Part shown: piece by piece, positions 35,699-43,947 of the stretch
Numbering within the stretch: the first letter of the stretch is position 1
Layout of the letters: each line of letters opens with the position of its first letter
From: Pseudomonas sp. Irchel 3H7
Lineage (GTDB): Bacteria > Pseudomonadota > Gammaproteobacteria > Pseudomonadales > Pseudomonadaceae
NCBI RefSeq assembly: GCF_900187605.1
Contig: NZ_FYEA01000001.1
Location: forward strand, 1 to 64,000
Direction of reading: 5' to 3'
DNA length: 64,000 nt
Notes under the pieces: generated by a model
Database searches by the model: none
What the model was told of the DNA's origin: nothing
Seen by the model: only the letters and a program-made list of their open reading frames with translations
Made by a program: the position numbers and the translations under genes

Positions 35699-36205
35699 TC
35701 ATTTAAGGCCACTTTCAGCGATATCTCTGCACTTCTTAATGGTTGCGCTTAAGGCCTGAAGGTGGATCTTATAGCCTGATTCATAGTCACTATTGTCGAA
35801 TTTTTTCAGCCACAAATCGAAATTTTCTTTTCGTGCTACCGATTGTTTTCCAATGAGTTCTAACAAGGGAATGGAAGCTTGCATCAGCGCTAAGATCTCT
35901 CCGTGGAGTTCTGGAAAATATAAGCGCTGAAGCAGGACAGCTTCATCTAGAGGCGAGGGCGAGTCGTGTGCTTCGTCCTTGAAAAGAAGTGTATTTTGCT
36001 TTTCTGATATCCACGCGGAGTATGCTGAAACGGCCCTAGCAATATCCTCTAATTTTCCAGCCAAAAATTTCTTTCGATCACGACGTGCCGATATAAATTG
36101 AGTAACAAGCTGGGCGGAAATTCCGCCAAGCAGCGTTAATGTTCCTCCCACTATAATCGGTAAAAGTTTGATCCATTCGGCATGTAGTGTTGGTTCGATA
36201 TCCAT
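35699..36205 (-). CDS. Hypothetical membrane-anchored protein
   Basis: 168 residues. One membrane helix near the N-terminus ('LLPIIVGGTLTLLGGISAQLVTQFI') is followed by a basic stop-transfer 'SARRDRKKF' and a cytoplasmic helical domain with 'LDEAVLLQRLYFPELHGEILALM'. I do not recognise the family, though similar one-helix proteins with this 'RRDRKK' boundary are common in accessory regions. ATG at 36205 (MDIEPTLHAEW) was chosen over 36271 because family-like proteins start just before the helix; neither has a clear ribosome-binding site. The DNA is AT-rich compared with the backbone. Confidence 0.6.
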   Translation of the reverse strand: MDIEPTLHAEWIKLLPIIVGGTLTLLGGISAQLVTQFISARRDRKKFLAGKLEDIARAVSAYSAWISEKQNTLLFKDEAHDSPSPLDEAVLLQRLYFPELHGEILALMQASIPLLELIGKQSVARKENFDLWLKKFDNSDYESGYKIHLQALSATIKKCRDIAESGLK

Positions 36206-36543
36206 ACAGGCGCTGTATCCTAGTCGTATTGGCTTGTCAATTAATGATATTGAGAAGACTTGATTTTGCATAGATCTACGTCTGCAGACATGGAGGCGTT
36301 TCGGAATGGGATAAGCTGCCCGCTGGAGTCACGGCAGCCATCTTCTACGCCAAGAGCGACCGCATGCGGCCAGAAGCGGACATCGGCAGCGACCGCTACC
36401 GCTACCGGCCAGCAGCAGTCAGACGGAAGCGTCTAGGAAATCAGGACCGATTCAAGGCTATGAGCGACACAGCACTAATCAGCGAGTTTGCGGTTTTCCA
36501 ATCCGTGCAGCTGATCAACACCAAGATAAGCTAGTTGCCATTA
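36206..36543. other. Gap with possible gene remnants
   Basis: No complete gene. Plus-strand frame pieces, such as one coding 'FKAMSDTALISEFAVFQ' at about 36450-36505, look like debris of a lost gene, but no family is recognised. Confidence 0.3.
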
Positions 36544-38505
36544 CTAAATCTCGAATGCTCGTCGCTGTATGTAGTAACGCTCCGATTCCTCTAGAGCCGG
36601 CGAGTCTAGGACTCCTAGCTCCATTAACTCTGAAAGATATTTTCTTTCAGTTTCATCCAAGTTCGCCAATCTGAATGTTGGAGAGCTATAGCAAAAAATC
36701 CTTCCCAACCATCTAATGTCGCTTTGGGAGAGGTAATGCTCCCAAAGCAAGCTGTGAGATCTTGTGAATAAGTTAATCAGCCTTTGGGACGTCACGTATT
36801 GATAACAGGTAAGTAACTGGCTCAAGTAATTTTTATGAATTTTGTGCTGAGTTTTATGCACGATTTCAAGATAGCTTATAGTCGCCTTGACATAGTTGAA
36901 TCGATCGCCTTTCCCAATAGCCGTATCGGCCATCTGCCGATATGTTTCAATACGCACTTCTGGCTTTTGGAATTTAGCTGCTAAACGTAAAGAAATATTG
37001 TTAGCCGTAACATGGTGAGCATCCCTCAAGCACCGGCCCTTAATTCTTTCAAGTCTAGAAGCTTTGTTATCTTTTGAATCCAATACAGTGAGGATTGACT
37101 GAGCATGAAAATAGGTAGCATTTTTATCCGATAGATTGGAAGCTTGTCTTGCAAACTTAATGGCTTTAGCTTTTCGATCGGTTTCATAGTATAGCATGGC
37201 AGTATTTAGCCACACACTAGCAAGTCGCTGATTTGTTTGGGTCTCCAATTTCTCCAAGAGTTCATAAATCACCAAGGCTTCGTCAAAGCTATTCAGCATA
37301 CGCATGCTATTTGCGTATCTAAATAAGATATCCTGAGACGCTCGAATATAAGAAAATTTTATCAAATGAGGAATTATGGCGTGGCAGAAATTGCAAATAT
37401 TTCTAAAGTTACAGATTTTATCCAATCTTGATGTATAAAAGTTTATCAAGTCTAGGGCATTCGAGATAAGTTTAGAGTCGCTTTCAGCTATTGCATCATT
37501 AAAGTGACGCCTTAAGAGACATGTGGCATTATTGAATGAGTATTCATATTCGGTCAAAACTTTATGACTAAAGCTGCTACCTAACTCGTACTCCTTAATT
37601 TTCCAGTTGCCAAAATATGCGGTCAATGCCTTTTCAGTAAAATCCTTATAGCTCTCTACTGTGAGTAGCGATTGCACATAGCTTTGACTTTGAGTGAGTT
37701 CTCGTACTATTTTAGGAGCTTCAACCTCCATCTCGCCATAGTCGGTATATCTAGAGACCTCAATCAGCCCTTTTTTGCTTAATTCGATAGAGTGCTTTGC
37801 GTAAAACGGTTTGGTCCTGTCAAAATATCGGATGTGGCTGAAATCTTCGCCATAAGGAAATATGGCCAAGCAAAGTAATAGCTGATATAGGGAGTCGCTA
37901 TGCTCTGCTTTAATGGTATCAATTTTTATCTTGATAGATACGGGGATAGTGCTGCTATCTATATTTCGCAAAGCGGTGGCAGAAGTTTCATTTACCAGTT
38001 CTGAAAACCTTGTATGCTCCATTTGTGAAATTATGCGCTCAACGCTTCCCGGTCTCCCTCCAGAAAGCCTATATATCTCTCCTGAAGAGATTATGCTTTC
38101 AGGGACATTAAATTCAGAATTTGAAAGTATGAACTTATTCATGTCCGGCTCATTCATAGGCTGTATTAGGATTGGAGCCCATGGTGCGCTTTTAATAATA
38201 AATTTACTTCTGAAGATAATGTTCGTTTCGGGTGCAACCTCTCTGAGAATATTACTAATATATAGGGCTGCTTGCATGGAGCCTTGATCAATGTTTTGCT
38301 CATAAATATTATCGATCAAGAGTGTCGAATTTTTAATGCTTGCGAGTTTTGTACAAAAATCCTTCGTGCTAAGGTTGATTTGATTTAAGAGTTTTAGATC
38401 CAGCGTTGCAAGATCGATGAAGTCGTCTAAGTCTAACTGGAAGATTTTATCTAAAAGCTGTGGTGCTTGATTTTTGATGCAGCTAAGGAATTCATTTCCG
38501 TACAT
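36544..38505 (-). CDS. STAND-like ATPase/TPR protein, C-terminal part of a -1 frame fusion
   Basis: From the first ATG this is 653 residues. It carries a Walker-B-like strand 'TLLIDNIYE' (61-69), a sensor strand 'NIIFRSKFI', the STAND-type 'LSGGRPGSVERI' motif (147-158), a winged-helix-like 'LLLCLAIFPYGEDFSHI', then TPR-like helices ('DILFRYANSMRMLNSFDEALVIYELLEKL'). The frame stays open upstream to about 38740 with no ATG, GTG or TTG, and that part codes a degenerate P-loop ('LEAVGKFAVRQAIYFLETEKCFW'). The first ATG lacks a ribosome-binding site and lies inside the ATPase domain. It therefore most likely continues the phosphoesterase upstream by -1 frameshift at an A9 run. AT-rich; likely horizontally acquired; probable phage defence. 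Confidence 0.72.
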   Translation of the reverse strand: MYGNEFLSCIKNQAPQLLDKIFQLDLDDFIDLATLDLKLLNQINLSTKDFCTKLASIKNSTLLIDNIYEQNIDQGSMQAALYISNILREVAPETNIIFRSKFIIKSAPWAPILIQPMNEPDMNKFILSNSEFNVPESIISSGEIYRLSGGRPGSVERIISQMEHTRFSELVNETSATALRNIDSSTIPVSIKIKIDTIKAEHSDSLYQLLLCLAIFPYGEDFSHIRYFDRTKPFYAKHSIELSKKGLIEVSRYTDYGEMEVEAPKIVRELTQSQSYVQSLLTVESYKDFTEKALTAYFGNWKIKEYELGSSFSHKVLTEYEYSFNNATCLLRRHFNDAIAESDSKLISNALDLINFYTSRLDKICNFRNICNFCHAIIPHLIKFSYIRASQDILFRYANSMRMLNSFDEALVIYELLEKLETQTNQRLASVWLNTAMLYYETDRKAKAIKFARQASNLSDKNATYFHAQSILTVLDSKDNKASRLERIKGRCLRDAHHVTANNISLRLAAKFQKPEVRIETYRQMADTAIGKGDRFNYVKATISYLEIVHKTQHKIHKNYLSQLLTCYQYVTSQRLINLFTRSHSLLWEHYLSQSDIRWLGRIFCYSSPTFRLANLDETERKYLSELMELGVLDSPALEESERYYIQRRAFEI

Positions 38506-38702
38506 ATCCCAATGTGCAATACTCCAAAAGCATTTTTCAGTTTCCAGAAAGTATATTGCTTGCCGAACCGCAAATTTACCAACAGCTTCAAGATAGTGCT
38601 GCTTGAATCTAGGTGGCTCATACTGCAGTTTTAAGTGACTGGTTTCGGTATCAATTATCTTTAATTCAGAATTTCTTTCAGCTTTCGAGGAGATGTCGGA
38701 CG

Positions 38703-39803
38703 TTAAGACTGGAAGTTCTTTGGACTTTTTTTTTGAGCTTTTTTAGAATTTAGTATTATGTCTGCTGTGTTGCTCGATTGCTCATCATCAGGAACTGCAA
38801 TCTGATCTTTCTTAATTTGCCAACCGCCACCGCCAACTTGAATTGCCTTTCTTGGCCAAGAAGTATATTTATGTTCTACCAAGCAGATTTTAGCGAAATA
38901 ATACCCATGCGTTCTGATCTTTTTGGCTGTGCCGTAACTATCAAGGCCAAATAGCGAAGCTACTTGTATTGAGAGCCTACCGGGCGAACTATTTATTGAT
39001 TCTGATTTCGACATCGACTCGTGCATGTGGCCATGAAGATGTGCGTCAAACCAACCGGATGGTGATACTTCGTTGAGAAATACTTCCTGCGAGTGCTCGG
39101 TAAACCAGTTTGCTGGGTGATGTGTCACTATCAAGTTTATGTCGTTATTGTCAATCCATTGAGGGAGGTTTCCGTCTACGGAGTTGAACAATTGGTGATG
39201 GCTGAGTGATAATTTACCCTGCATGTCTCCATCAAATATATGAGTCCAGCTGGAGTTAATTCCAACCAGACCAACGCTCACCCCTGACTTTTCAAAAATA
39301 GCTGAATGATCGCCCGGTAGAACCCCTTTTTTATCTGATATTACAGGGATGCCGGAATTGGTTAGTTTTGCTAAAAAAGATGTATAGTTGTGGAAGCTTT
39401 TTTCAATGCCCTGAATGTAGTGATCGTGTTTTTTTTCAAAGATTGCCACTTCCAGCTCAGCATTATATGCAGCTACTGCGAGCGCGATTGGGTCTGTTTT
39501 TGAAGGCCGCACAAGGTCATGATTACCTGGAACTAAGAAAAGCTTAGGGGGAGGGCCCACAGTCTCGAATGCCTCCCATAGTTCAACCAGCTCTTTGAGG
39601 GCTAAATTGAACTCCGCCTCTTCACCCTTTTGAACGATGTCACCAGAGAATATGACTAAATCAATTGCACCATGTCTCGTGGAATGATTGATGATATCTT
39701 CGATCATTCGCTGTTTTATTTGTGTCCATAGCAGGCCAGCGCCTTTCATTCCAACGTGAAAGTCGCTGATGTGTAACCAGCTCAAATACTCCTGGTTTGC
39801 CAT
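38703..39803 (-). CDS. Calcineurin-like metallophosphoesterase, N-terminal part of a -1 frame fusion
   Basis: 366 residues in its own frame. All metallophosphoesterase motifs are present: 'SDFHVG' (D14, H16), 'FSGDIVQKG' (D55), 'PGNHD' (N94, H95), 'VTHHP' (H228) and 'HGHMH' (H259, H261). This is a di-metal phosphatase or nuclease fold. After residue 340 the tail is Lys-rich ('NSKKAQKKSPKNFQS'), and the mRNA contains A9 (plus-strand T9 at 38726-38734). A -1 shift there enters the long frame of the STAND-like protein without any stop. AAGAGG precedes ATG by 5 nt. In bacterial conflict systems such phosphoesterases act as effectors joined to STAND sensors; that role is inferred here. Confidence 0.85.
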   Translation of the reverse strand: MANQEYLSWLHISDFHVGMKGAGLLWTQIKQRMIEDIINHSTRHGAIDLVIFSGDIVQKGEEAEFNLALKELVELWEAFETVGPPPKLFLVPGNHDLVRPSKTDPIALAVAAYNAELEVAIFEKKHDHYIQGIEKSFHNYTSFLAKLTNSGIPVISDKKGVLPGDHSAIFEKSGVSVGLVGINSSWTHIFDGDMQGKLSLSHHQLFNSVDGNLPQWIDNNDINLIVTHHPANWFTEHSQEVFLNEVSPSGWFDAHLHGHMHESMSKSESINSSPGRLSIQVASLFGLDSYGTAKKIRTHGYYFAKICLVEHKYTSWPRKAIQVGGGGWQIKKDQIAVPDDEQSSNTADIILNSKKAQKKSPKNFQS

Positions 39804-39902
39804 CTAAACCTCTTAAATTATCCGATGAGTTCCGTCTACGTGAGCTATTTTCTGTGGCGAAGATATCGTATTGCCAGCACATCATGCAAGATAGCTAGTC
39901 CA

Positions 39903-40110
39903 TCAGTGTGCATAGGCATGAAATTCCAACTGATGCTCGCCCTCCTGCTGAGCGCTTAACCACAGCTCCAAATAGGGCGAACAAGTCACATAACTCCTGA
40001 AATTTGCAACCGCAGCGCTATCAATTCTTCTCCTGATTGGCTGTCGCATCGCAATCGGAATTATGGTGCGGTATTTTTTCGCAAATTTGAGGGGGGAAGC
40101 GGACGACTCG
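39903..40110 (-). pseudogene. Possible gene 3' fragment cut by the IS30 element
   Basis: On the minus strand the frame codes a C-terminal piece of about 65 residues ('KKYRTIIPIAMRQPIRRRI', 'LELWLSAQQEGEHQLEFHAY') and stops at 39903. Its upstream part runs into the left inverted repeat of the IS, so any original start is lost. No family is recognised. The remaining 39804-39902 is the promoter gap of the phosphoesterase gene. Confidence 0.35.
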
Positions 40111-40120
40111 GAATGTCCGC

Positions 40121-41364
40121 TATTGGCTGTGGATTCAACCGGTGGACGCAACATGACTAAATTCTGTGTAAGCAGAAGGAGTGTTGCAGATGAAGCAGAG
40201 ACCTCGGATTTATTACACCGACAGCCAGAAAAAACTGATGTGGGATCACTGGCAGAAAGGCGACTCTCTCCAGCAGATCGCCCAATTATTTGATCGAAAC
40301 CACTCATCGATACAGCGCATCTTGGCGGAAACAGGGGGTATCAGACCCGCTGTACGGCGCAGGTCCAGATTGGCGCTGACGTTGGCTGAGCGCGAAGAGA
40401 TTTCGCGTGCGGTGGTTGCAGGTAACTCGGTCCACTCCATAGCTGCACTGCTAGGGCGAGCAGCCTCGACCGTTAGCCGTGAGATCAGACGCAACGGTGG
40501 TCAAGGATGCTACCGGGCTAATCAAGCTGATCAGGCTGCTTGGGATCGCGCGCATCGGCCTAAGGTCTGCAAGCTTGTTGAGAACCGAGCGGTGGCGCAA
40601 ATTGTTGCAGACAAGCTTCAATTGCAGTGGTCACCGGAACAAATTGCCGGCTGGCTGAAGCGATCCTACCCGGACGATACGAGCTATCAGGTGTCACACG
40701 AGACGATCTATCGCACCCTCTTCATACAGGCTCGCGGGGCTCTGAAGAAGGAGTTGCTTGAGCATTTACGGCGGACGCGAGCCATGCGTCGCTCGCGCCA
40801 TCACACTCAGAAGAAAGAAAATCACGGTCGCATCACAGACGCGGTATCGATCCGTGAACGCCCGGCCACAGTTAAGGATCGAGCGGTGCCAGGTCACTGG
40901 GAGGGTGACCTCCTGTGCGGTAGCAGAAACAGCCAAATTGCCACTCTTGTAGAGCGTCATACCCGCTACGTAATGCTGATGAAGTTGGTCGGTAAGGATA
41001 GCGAGACGGTCATCAGCGCCCTGATCGAAAACGCCCGCGACTTACCCCAAGAACTCTACAAATCGCTGACGTGGGATCGTGGCAAAGAGATGGCTGACCA
41101 TAAGCGCTTTACGGTGGCTACCGACATAAAGGTCTACTTCTGCGATCCTCATCGTCCTTGGCAACGGGGATCGAATGAGAACACCAACGGGTTGTTAAGG
41201 CAGTACTTCCCGAAAGGGACTGACCTTGCAGATCACTCGCAAGCCACACTCAATGAAGTAGCAAGGCAGCTAAATAACCGCCCTCGAAAAACACTAAACT
41301 ACGAAACGCCCGCTGAACGATTTAGCCAATCTGTTGCGTCCACCGGCTGAATCCACAGCCGATA
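40121..41364 (+). mobile_element. IS30-family insertion sequence
   Basis: 33-bp terminal inverted repeats (40121-40153 and 41332-41364), TATTGGCTGTGGATTCAACC... against TATCGGCTGTGGATTCAGCC..., two mismatches, enclose one transposase gene. The match runs on outward for another 10 bp (GAATGTCCGC/GAATGGCCGC), so the true ends may lie at 40111 and 41374. No clear target duplication is seen. It sits at the right edge of the island, 130 bp from hxcP. Confidence 0.92.
40190..41350 (+). CDS. IS30-family transposase
   Basis: 386 residues. Two N-terminal helix-turn-helix regions ('QQIAQLFDRNHSSIQRIL' and 'HSIAALLGRAASTVSREIRRNGG') come first, then the DDE domain: 'PGHWEGDLLCG' (first Asp), 'LTWDRGKEMADH' (second Asp), 'QRGSNENTNGLLRQYFPKGTD' (Glu), closing 'LNNRPRKTLNYETPAERF'. 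This is the full IS30 signature and full length, so the element may be active. ATG at 40190 has AAGGAG 8 nt upstream; GTG at 40181 is less likely. The stop codon lies in the right inverted repeat. Confidence 0.96.
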   Translation: MKQRPRIYYTDSQKKLMWDHWQKGDSLQQIAQLFDRNHSSIQRILAETGGIRPAVRRRSRLALTLAEREEISRAVVAGNSVHSIAALLGRAASTVSREIRRNGGQGCYRANQADQAAWDRAHRPKVCKLVENRAVAQIVADKLQLQWSPEQIAGWLKRSYPDDTSYQVSHETIYRTLFIQARGALKKELLEHLRRTRAMRRSRHHTQKKENHGRITDAVSIRERPATVKDRAVPGHWEGDLLCGSRNSQIATLVERHTRYVMLMKLVGKDSETVISALIENARDLPQELYKSLTWDRGKEMADHKRFTVATDIKVYFCDPHRPWQRGSNENTNGLLRQYFPKGTDLADHSQATLNEVARQLNNRPRKTLNYETPAERFSQSVASTG

Positions 41365-41496
41365 GCGGCCATTCATAACGACCTACTTCTGGTCGAAGGC
41401 AACAACAAATACTCTGCTTCTCAGTTCATTTTTTTGCTGAGACGGTCGAACTGCCCTCAACCAAACGACCAAAACAAATGAGCTCAACTCCCCAAA

Positions 41497-41928
41497 TCAC
41501 GGTCTCACCAACCTAGGCAAAACCACCCCCTCCGGCAACCTCTCCACCCCCAACCGCACCCGCTCCCCACCCTGCTCAATCACCACCCCATCCCCCTCCA
41601 CCGCCAGCAACTTCACCCCAGGCCCAACCTTCTCCCCCTGCAAAAAACTACGCGGCGGCCCATCGTTCAGGCTCAGTATCGCCACCGCCCCCCGACTCCC
41701 CGCCATCACCCCGCTCACCTTGATGTCCACTGGCGCTGTTTGATTGGAAAACCACTGCAACGCCGGGCTGTCGCTGCGCGCAGCGATCAATTGTGGGGCG
41801 GCGGTCGGGGTGTGGGATTCGGCGGTGGTCAGCAGCAGTGACGACCAGGTCGCCACGCCGACCAGTGTGGCCAGCAGGGCCAGGGCCTGGATCATTTGTG
41901 GTGGCGAAAAGCGTGTGGCGAATGTCAT
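41497..41928 (-). CDS. hxcP: Type II secretion protein HxcP (GspC)
   Basis: 143 residues: a short cytoplasmic start, one membrane helix ('ALALLATLVGVATWSSLLLTT', 15-35), a proline-rich linker, and the homology-region domain ('VSGVMAGSRGAVAILSLNDGPPRSFLQGEKVGPGVKLLAVEGDGVVIEQGGERVRL'). It lacks the PDZ or coiled-coil end of longer GspC proteins, as is typical of Hxc. GspC links the inner-membrane platform to the secretin. AAGGAG lies 9 nt before ATG. Divergent from hxcU with a 120-bp gap; separated from hxcV by the 15-kb insertion. Confidence 0.87.
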   Translation of the reverse strand: MTFATRFSPPQMIQALALLATLVGVATWSSLLLTTAESHTPTAAPQLIAARSDSPALQWFSNQTAPVDIKVSGVMAGSRGAVAILSLNDGPPRSFLQGEKVGPGVKLLAVEGDGVVIEQGGERVRLGVERLPEGVVLPRLVRP

Positions 41929-42048
41929 GGGCTGAATCTCCTTTTAGTCCCACCTGACAGACTACGCGGCAATTCTCACGGTTTTATTTCACACGCCTTA
42001 CATGTTGGCCGTGCAGGATGAACGTCGACGCAAAGGAGCGCGCAACCG

Positions 42049-42501
42049 ATGAACGTGGGCAAGCAACAGGGCTTTACCCTGATCGAGCTGATGGTGGTGC
42101 TGGTGATCATCGGCATCGCCAGTGCGGCGATCAGCTTGAGTATCAAGCCCGATCCGCTGCAATTGCTGCGCAAGGACGCCGAACGTGTGGCGCAACTGCT
42201 GCAAGTGGCACAGGCCGAGGCGCGGGCGGATGGCCGGCCGATTGCGTGGGTCAGCGATGCCAAGGGGTTTCGCTTCAGCCGGCGCAGTGACAGCGGCAAG
42301 GGTTTCGAACATTTCAATGACGATGCGCAATTGCGCCCGCGGCCGTGGCAGAGCCCGAAGGTGCAGGTGCGGGTCGAGCCGAAACAGAAAGTCGTGCTTA
42401 ACGCTGAGTGGATCAATCCGCCGCTGCAACTGACGTTGTCCGATGGCGCCAATCAGTTGAGTGTCCTGCGCGATGGCGCTGGCCGGATTCGTGTGCAATG
42501 A
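42049..42501 (+). CDS. hxcU: Type II secretion minor pseudopilin HxcU (GspH)
   Basis: 150 residues. The short leader MNVGKQQG/FTLIELMVVLVIIGIASAA has Glu +5. The soluble beta domain has 'DAERVAQLLQVAQAEARADGRPIAW', 'GFRFSRRS' and 'LTLSDGANQLSVLRDGAGRIRVQ', the GspH pattern. It is a minor pseudopilin under the tip complex. AAAGGAG lies upstream of ATG. Its stop overlaps the hxcW start (ATGA). Confidence 0.92.
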   Translation: MNVGKQQGFTLIELMVVLVIIGIASAAISLSIKPDPLQLLRKDAERVAQLLQVAQAEARADGRPIAWVSDAKGFRFSRRSDSGKGFEHFNDDAQLRPRPWQSPKVQVRVEPKQKVVLNAEWINPPLQLTLSDGANQLSVLRDGAGRIRVQ

Positions 42502-43106
42502 AGGGCCAACAGGGTTTTACGCTGATCGAGGTGATGGTCGCGATTCTGCTGATGGCGGTGGTGAGTTTGATTGCCTGGCGTGGGCTGGACAGTGTGACGC
42601 GGGCGGACAGTCATTTGCAGGCCAGTGGTGAACAGAGTGACGCCCTGCTGCGGACGTTGAATCAGTTGCAGCGGGATGTGGACATGCGTGCGGGCATTGA
42701 ATTGAGTGAGCCGAAGAAAGTCGGCGCGGACGATGAGCCGGTGACGGCACCGCCCGCGATGACTGTGCGTAGCAGTGACAGCAAGGGGTTTCGGCTGGAT
42801 ATCATTCGCACGGCGGCTGACCAGCCTGGGGCTTTGCAGCGGGTGCGTTGGTGGCTTAAGGGCGACACGTTGTACCGTGCGGTGGCGGCGGCGCGGAGTC
42901 GGTATCCATTGCCGGCGCCGACCGATGGCGTGGCGGTATTGAGCGAGGTCAGCGATGCGCAGGTGCGGGTTTGGGAACCGGACAAGGGGTGGCGGCAGCT
43001 GAGTGGCAATCGGCGGGAGAATCCGTTGGGGCTGGAGATTCGGCTGACCCGGCAGACGGCGCAGGGGGTTGAGAGGTATCGGCAGGTGATAGGCCCACTG
43101 AACTGA
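42498..43106 (+). CDS. hxcW: Type II secretion minor pseudopilin HxcW (GspJ)
   Basis: 202 residues. Leader MKGQQG/FTLIEVMVAILLMAVVSLIAWRGLDSV has Glu +5; 'LRTLNQLQRDVDMRAGIELSEP' and 'LQRVRWWLKGDTLYRAVAAARSRYPLP' are GspJ marks. It forms the tip with HxcV and HxcX. In P. aeruginosa this gene neighbours vreR directly; here the insertion at 43.1-46.3 kb separates them. Confidence 0.92.
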   Translation: MKGQQGFTLIEVMVAILLMAVVSLIAWRGLDSVTRADSHLQASGEQSDALLRTLNQLQRDVDMRAGIELSEPKKVGADDEPVTAPPAMTVRSSDSKGFRLDIIRTAADQPGALQRVRWWLKGDTLYRAVAAARSRYPLPAPTDGVAVLSEVSDAQVRVWEPDKGWRQLSGNRRENPLGLEIRLTRQTAQGVERYRQVIGPLN

Positions 43107-43431
43107 ATAGATTCCCGTACCAGAGTAGCCGAATAGAGATTTTTGACCTTTGTTTCTCAACATCAAAGCAAGATCAAAAGATCGCAGTCTTCGACATCTC
43201 TTATAGCAATTGAGCAAACTAGATAGAAAATCTTCGGCTGTCAGGGCGCCATCGCTGGCAAGCTAGCTAGCCTCGAACTTCTTCGATGATATGAGGACGA
43301 ACTCTGAGACAGCCCGAACGGGAGCATTAACCCTAAAAGTGATGATTAATGCGCCGTATTGGGGACATTAGACTTGCACGTCATACGGGACATATCCGTA
43401 GCACTCGGCGTCAAGACGGCATTTAACTCTC
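43107..43431. other. Gap after hxcW
   Basis: No gene. It holds fragments of REP elements ('AAGATCAAAAGATCGCAG' at about 43168, 'CATCGCTGGCAAGC' at about 43248), which suggests the point where accessory DNA joined the locus. Confidence 0.5.
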
Positions 43432-43947
43432 TCAGTCGCTAGGCTTATGGCGAGCCCAGCGCAACGTGGCTATCGACATAAATTGCCTGATAGCCAACGC
43501 ACCACGTTCATTTCTGGCTTTGGAACCTGGCAAAGTCAGAGCTGCTTCGACCTTGGCACGACTCGCTTCGTACATTGCAAATGCGTTGAACTCAGAATCA
43601 AGCAGCACCAAGAGCACAAAATCGAACGGGTGTCGTAGGTCAATTGCCCCCATACGGCCCGTAATCTTTAGCGGGTTCAGGATACAGCGGCCCTTGATCT
43701 GGATTCTCGCTACGCCATCTTCCAGTATCTCGGTAGCGTCGTAACCTGCCTGCCTTGCAGGATGTAGTGACAGGCCGAGTCTAGTGGCAGCTTCATACTC
43801 TGCCACCTCGCCGGTCACACCCAACGGCTTGCCGGTCAGGCTATAGAATCGGCGCGCAAGCACCTTGGCCTCTTTCATAATTTCCAGGATTTCATCCTGA
43901 ATCAAAGCAGTCTGCTGAGGTTCGTTGCAATGCCTGAGTTCATTCAT
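43432..43947 (-). CDS. PD-(D/E)XK-like (DUF6998-type) protein
   Basis: 171 residues. After a helical start, the core shows a nuclease-like pattern: 'GVTGEVAEYEAATRLGLSL' (E47/E50), 'QAGYDATEIL' (D70), 'ARIQIKGRCIL' (Q83-x-K85). This order (helix Glu, Asp, (E/Q)xK) fits a restriction-endonuclease-like fold of the DUF6998 kind. ATG at 43947 overlaps the DUF3800 stop region by 8 nt, so the pair is translationally coupled. Function is unknown; defence or nucleic-acid cleavage is inferred. The Q in place of D/E in the last motif is a known variant. Confidence 0.6.
   Translation of the reverse strand: MNELRHCNEPQQTALIQDEILEIMKEAKVLARRFYSLTGKPLGVTGEVAEYEAATRLGLSLHPARQAGYDATEILEDGVARIQIKGRCILNPLKITGRMGAIDLRHPFDFVLLVLLDSEFNAFAMYEASRAKVEAALTLPGSKARNERGALAIRQFMSIATLRWARHKPSD

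Noticed and set aside
35113..35712. 199-codon minus-strand frame and similar frames at 33330-33677
   Set aside because: They run through the structured DUF6124 leader; frames are not kept between copies and start codons differ.
36544..38505. Stand-alone 653-residue protein starting at 38505
   Set aside because: The start has no ribosome-binding site and would cut an ATPase-like domain whose first part is coded, without a stop, just upstream.
41975..43217. Minus-strand frames opposite hxcU and hxcW
   Set aside because: The plus strand carries two clear pseudopilins with leader peptides; the opposite frames have no domain.
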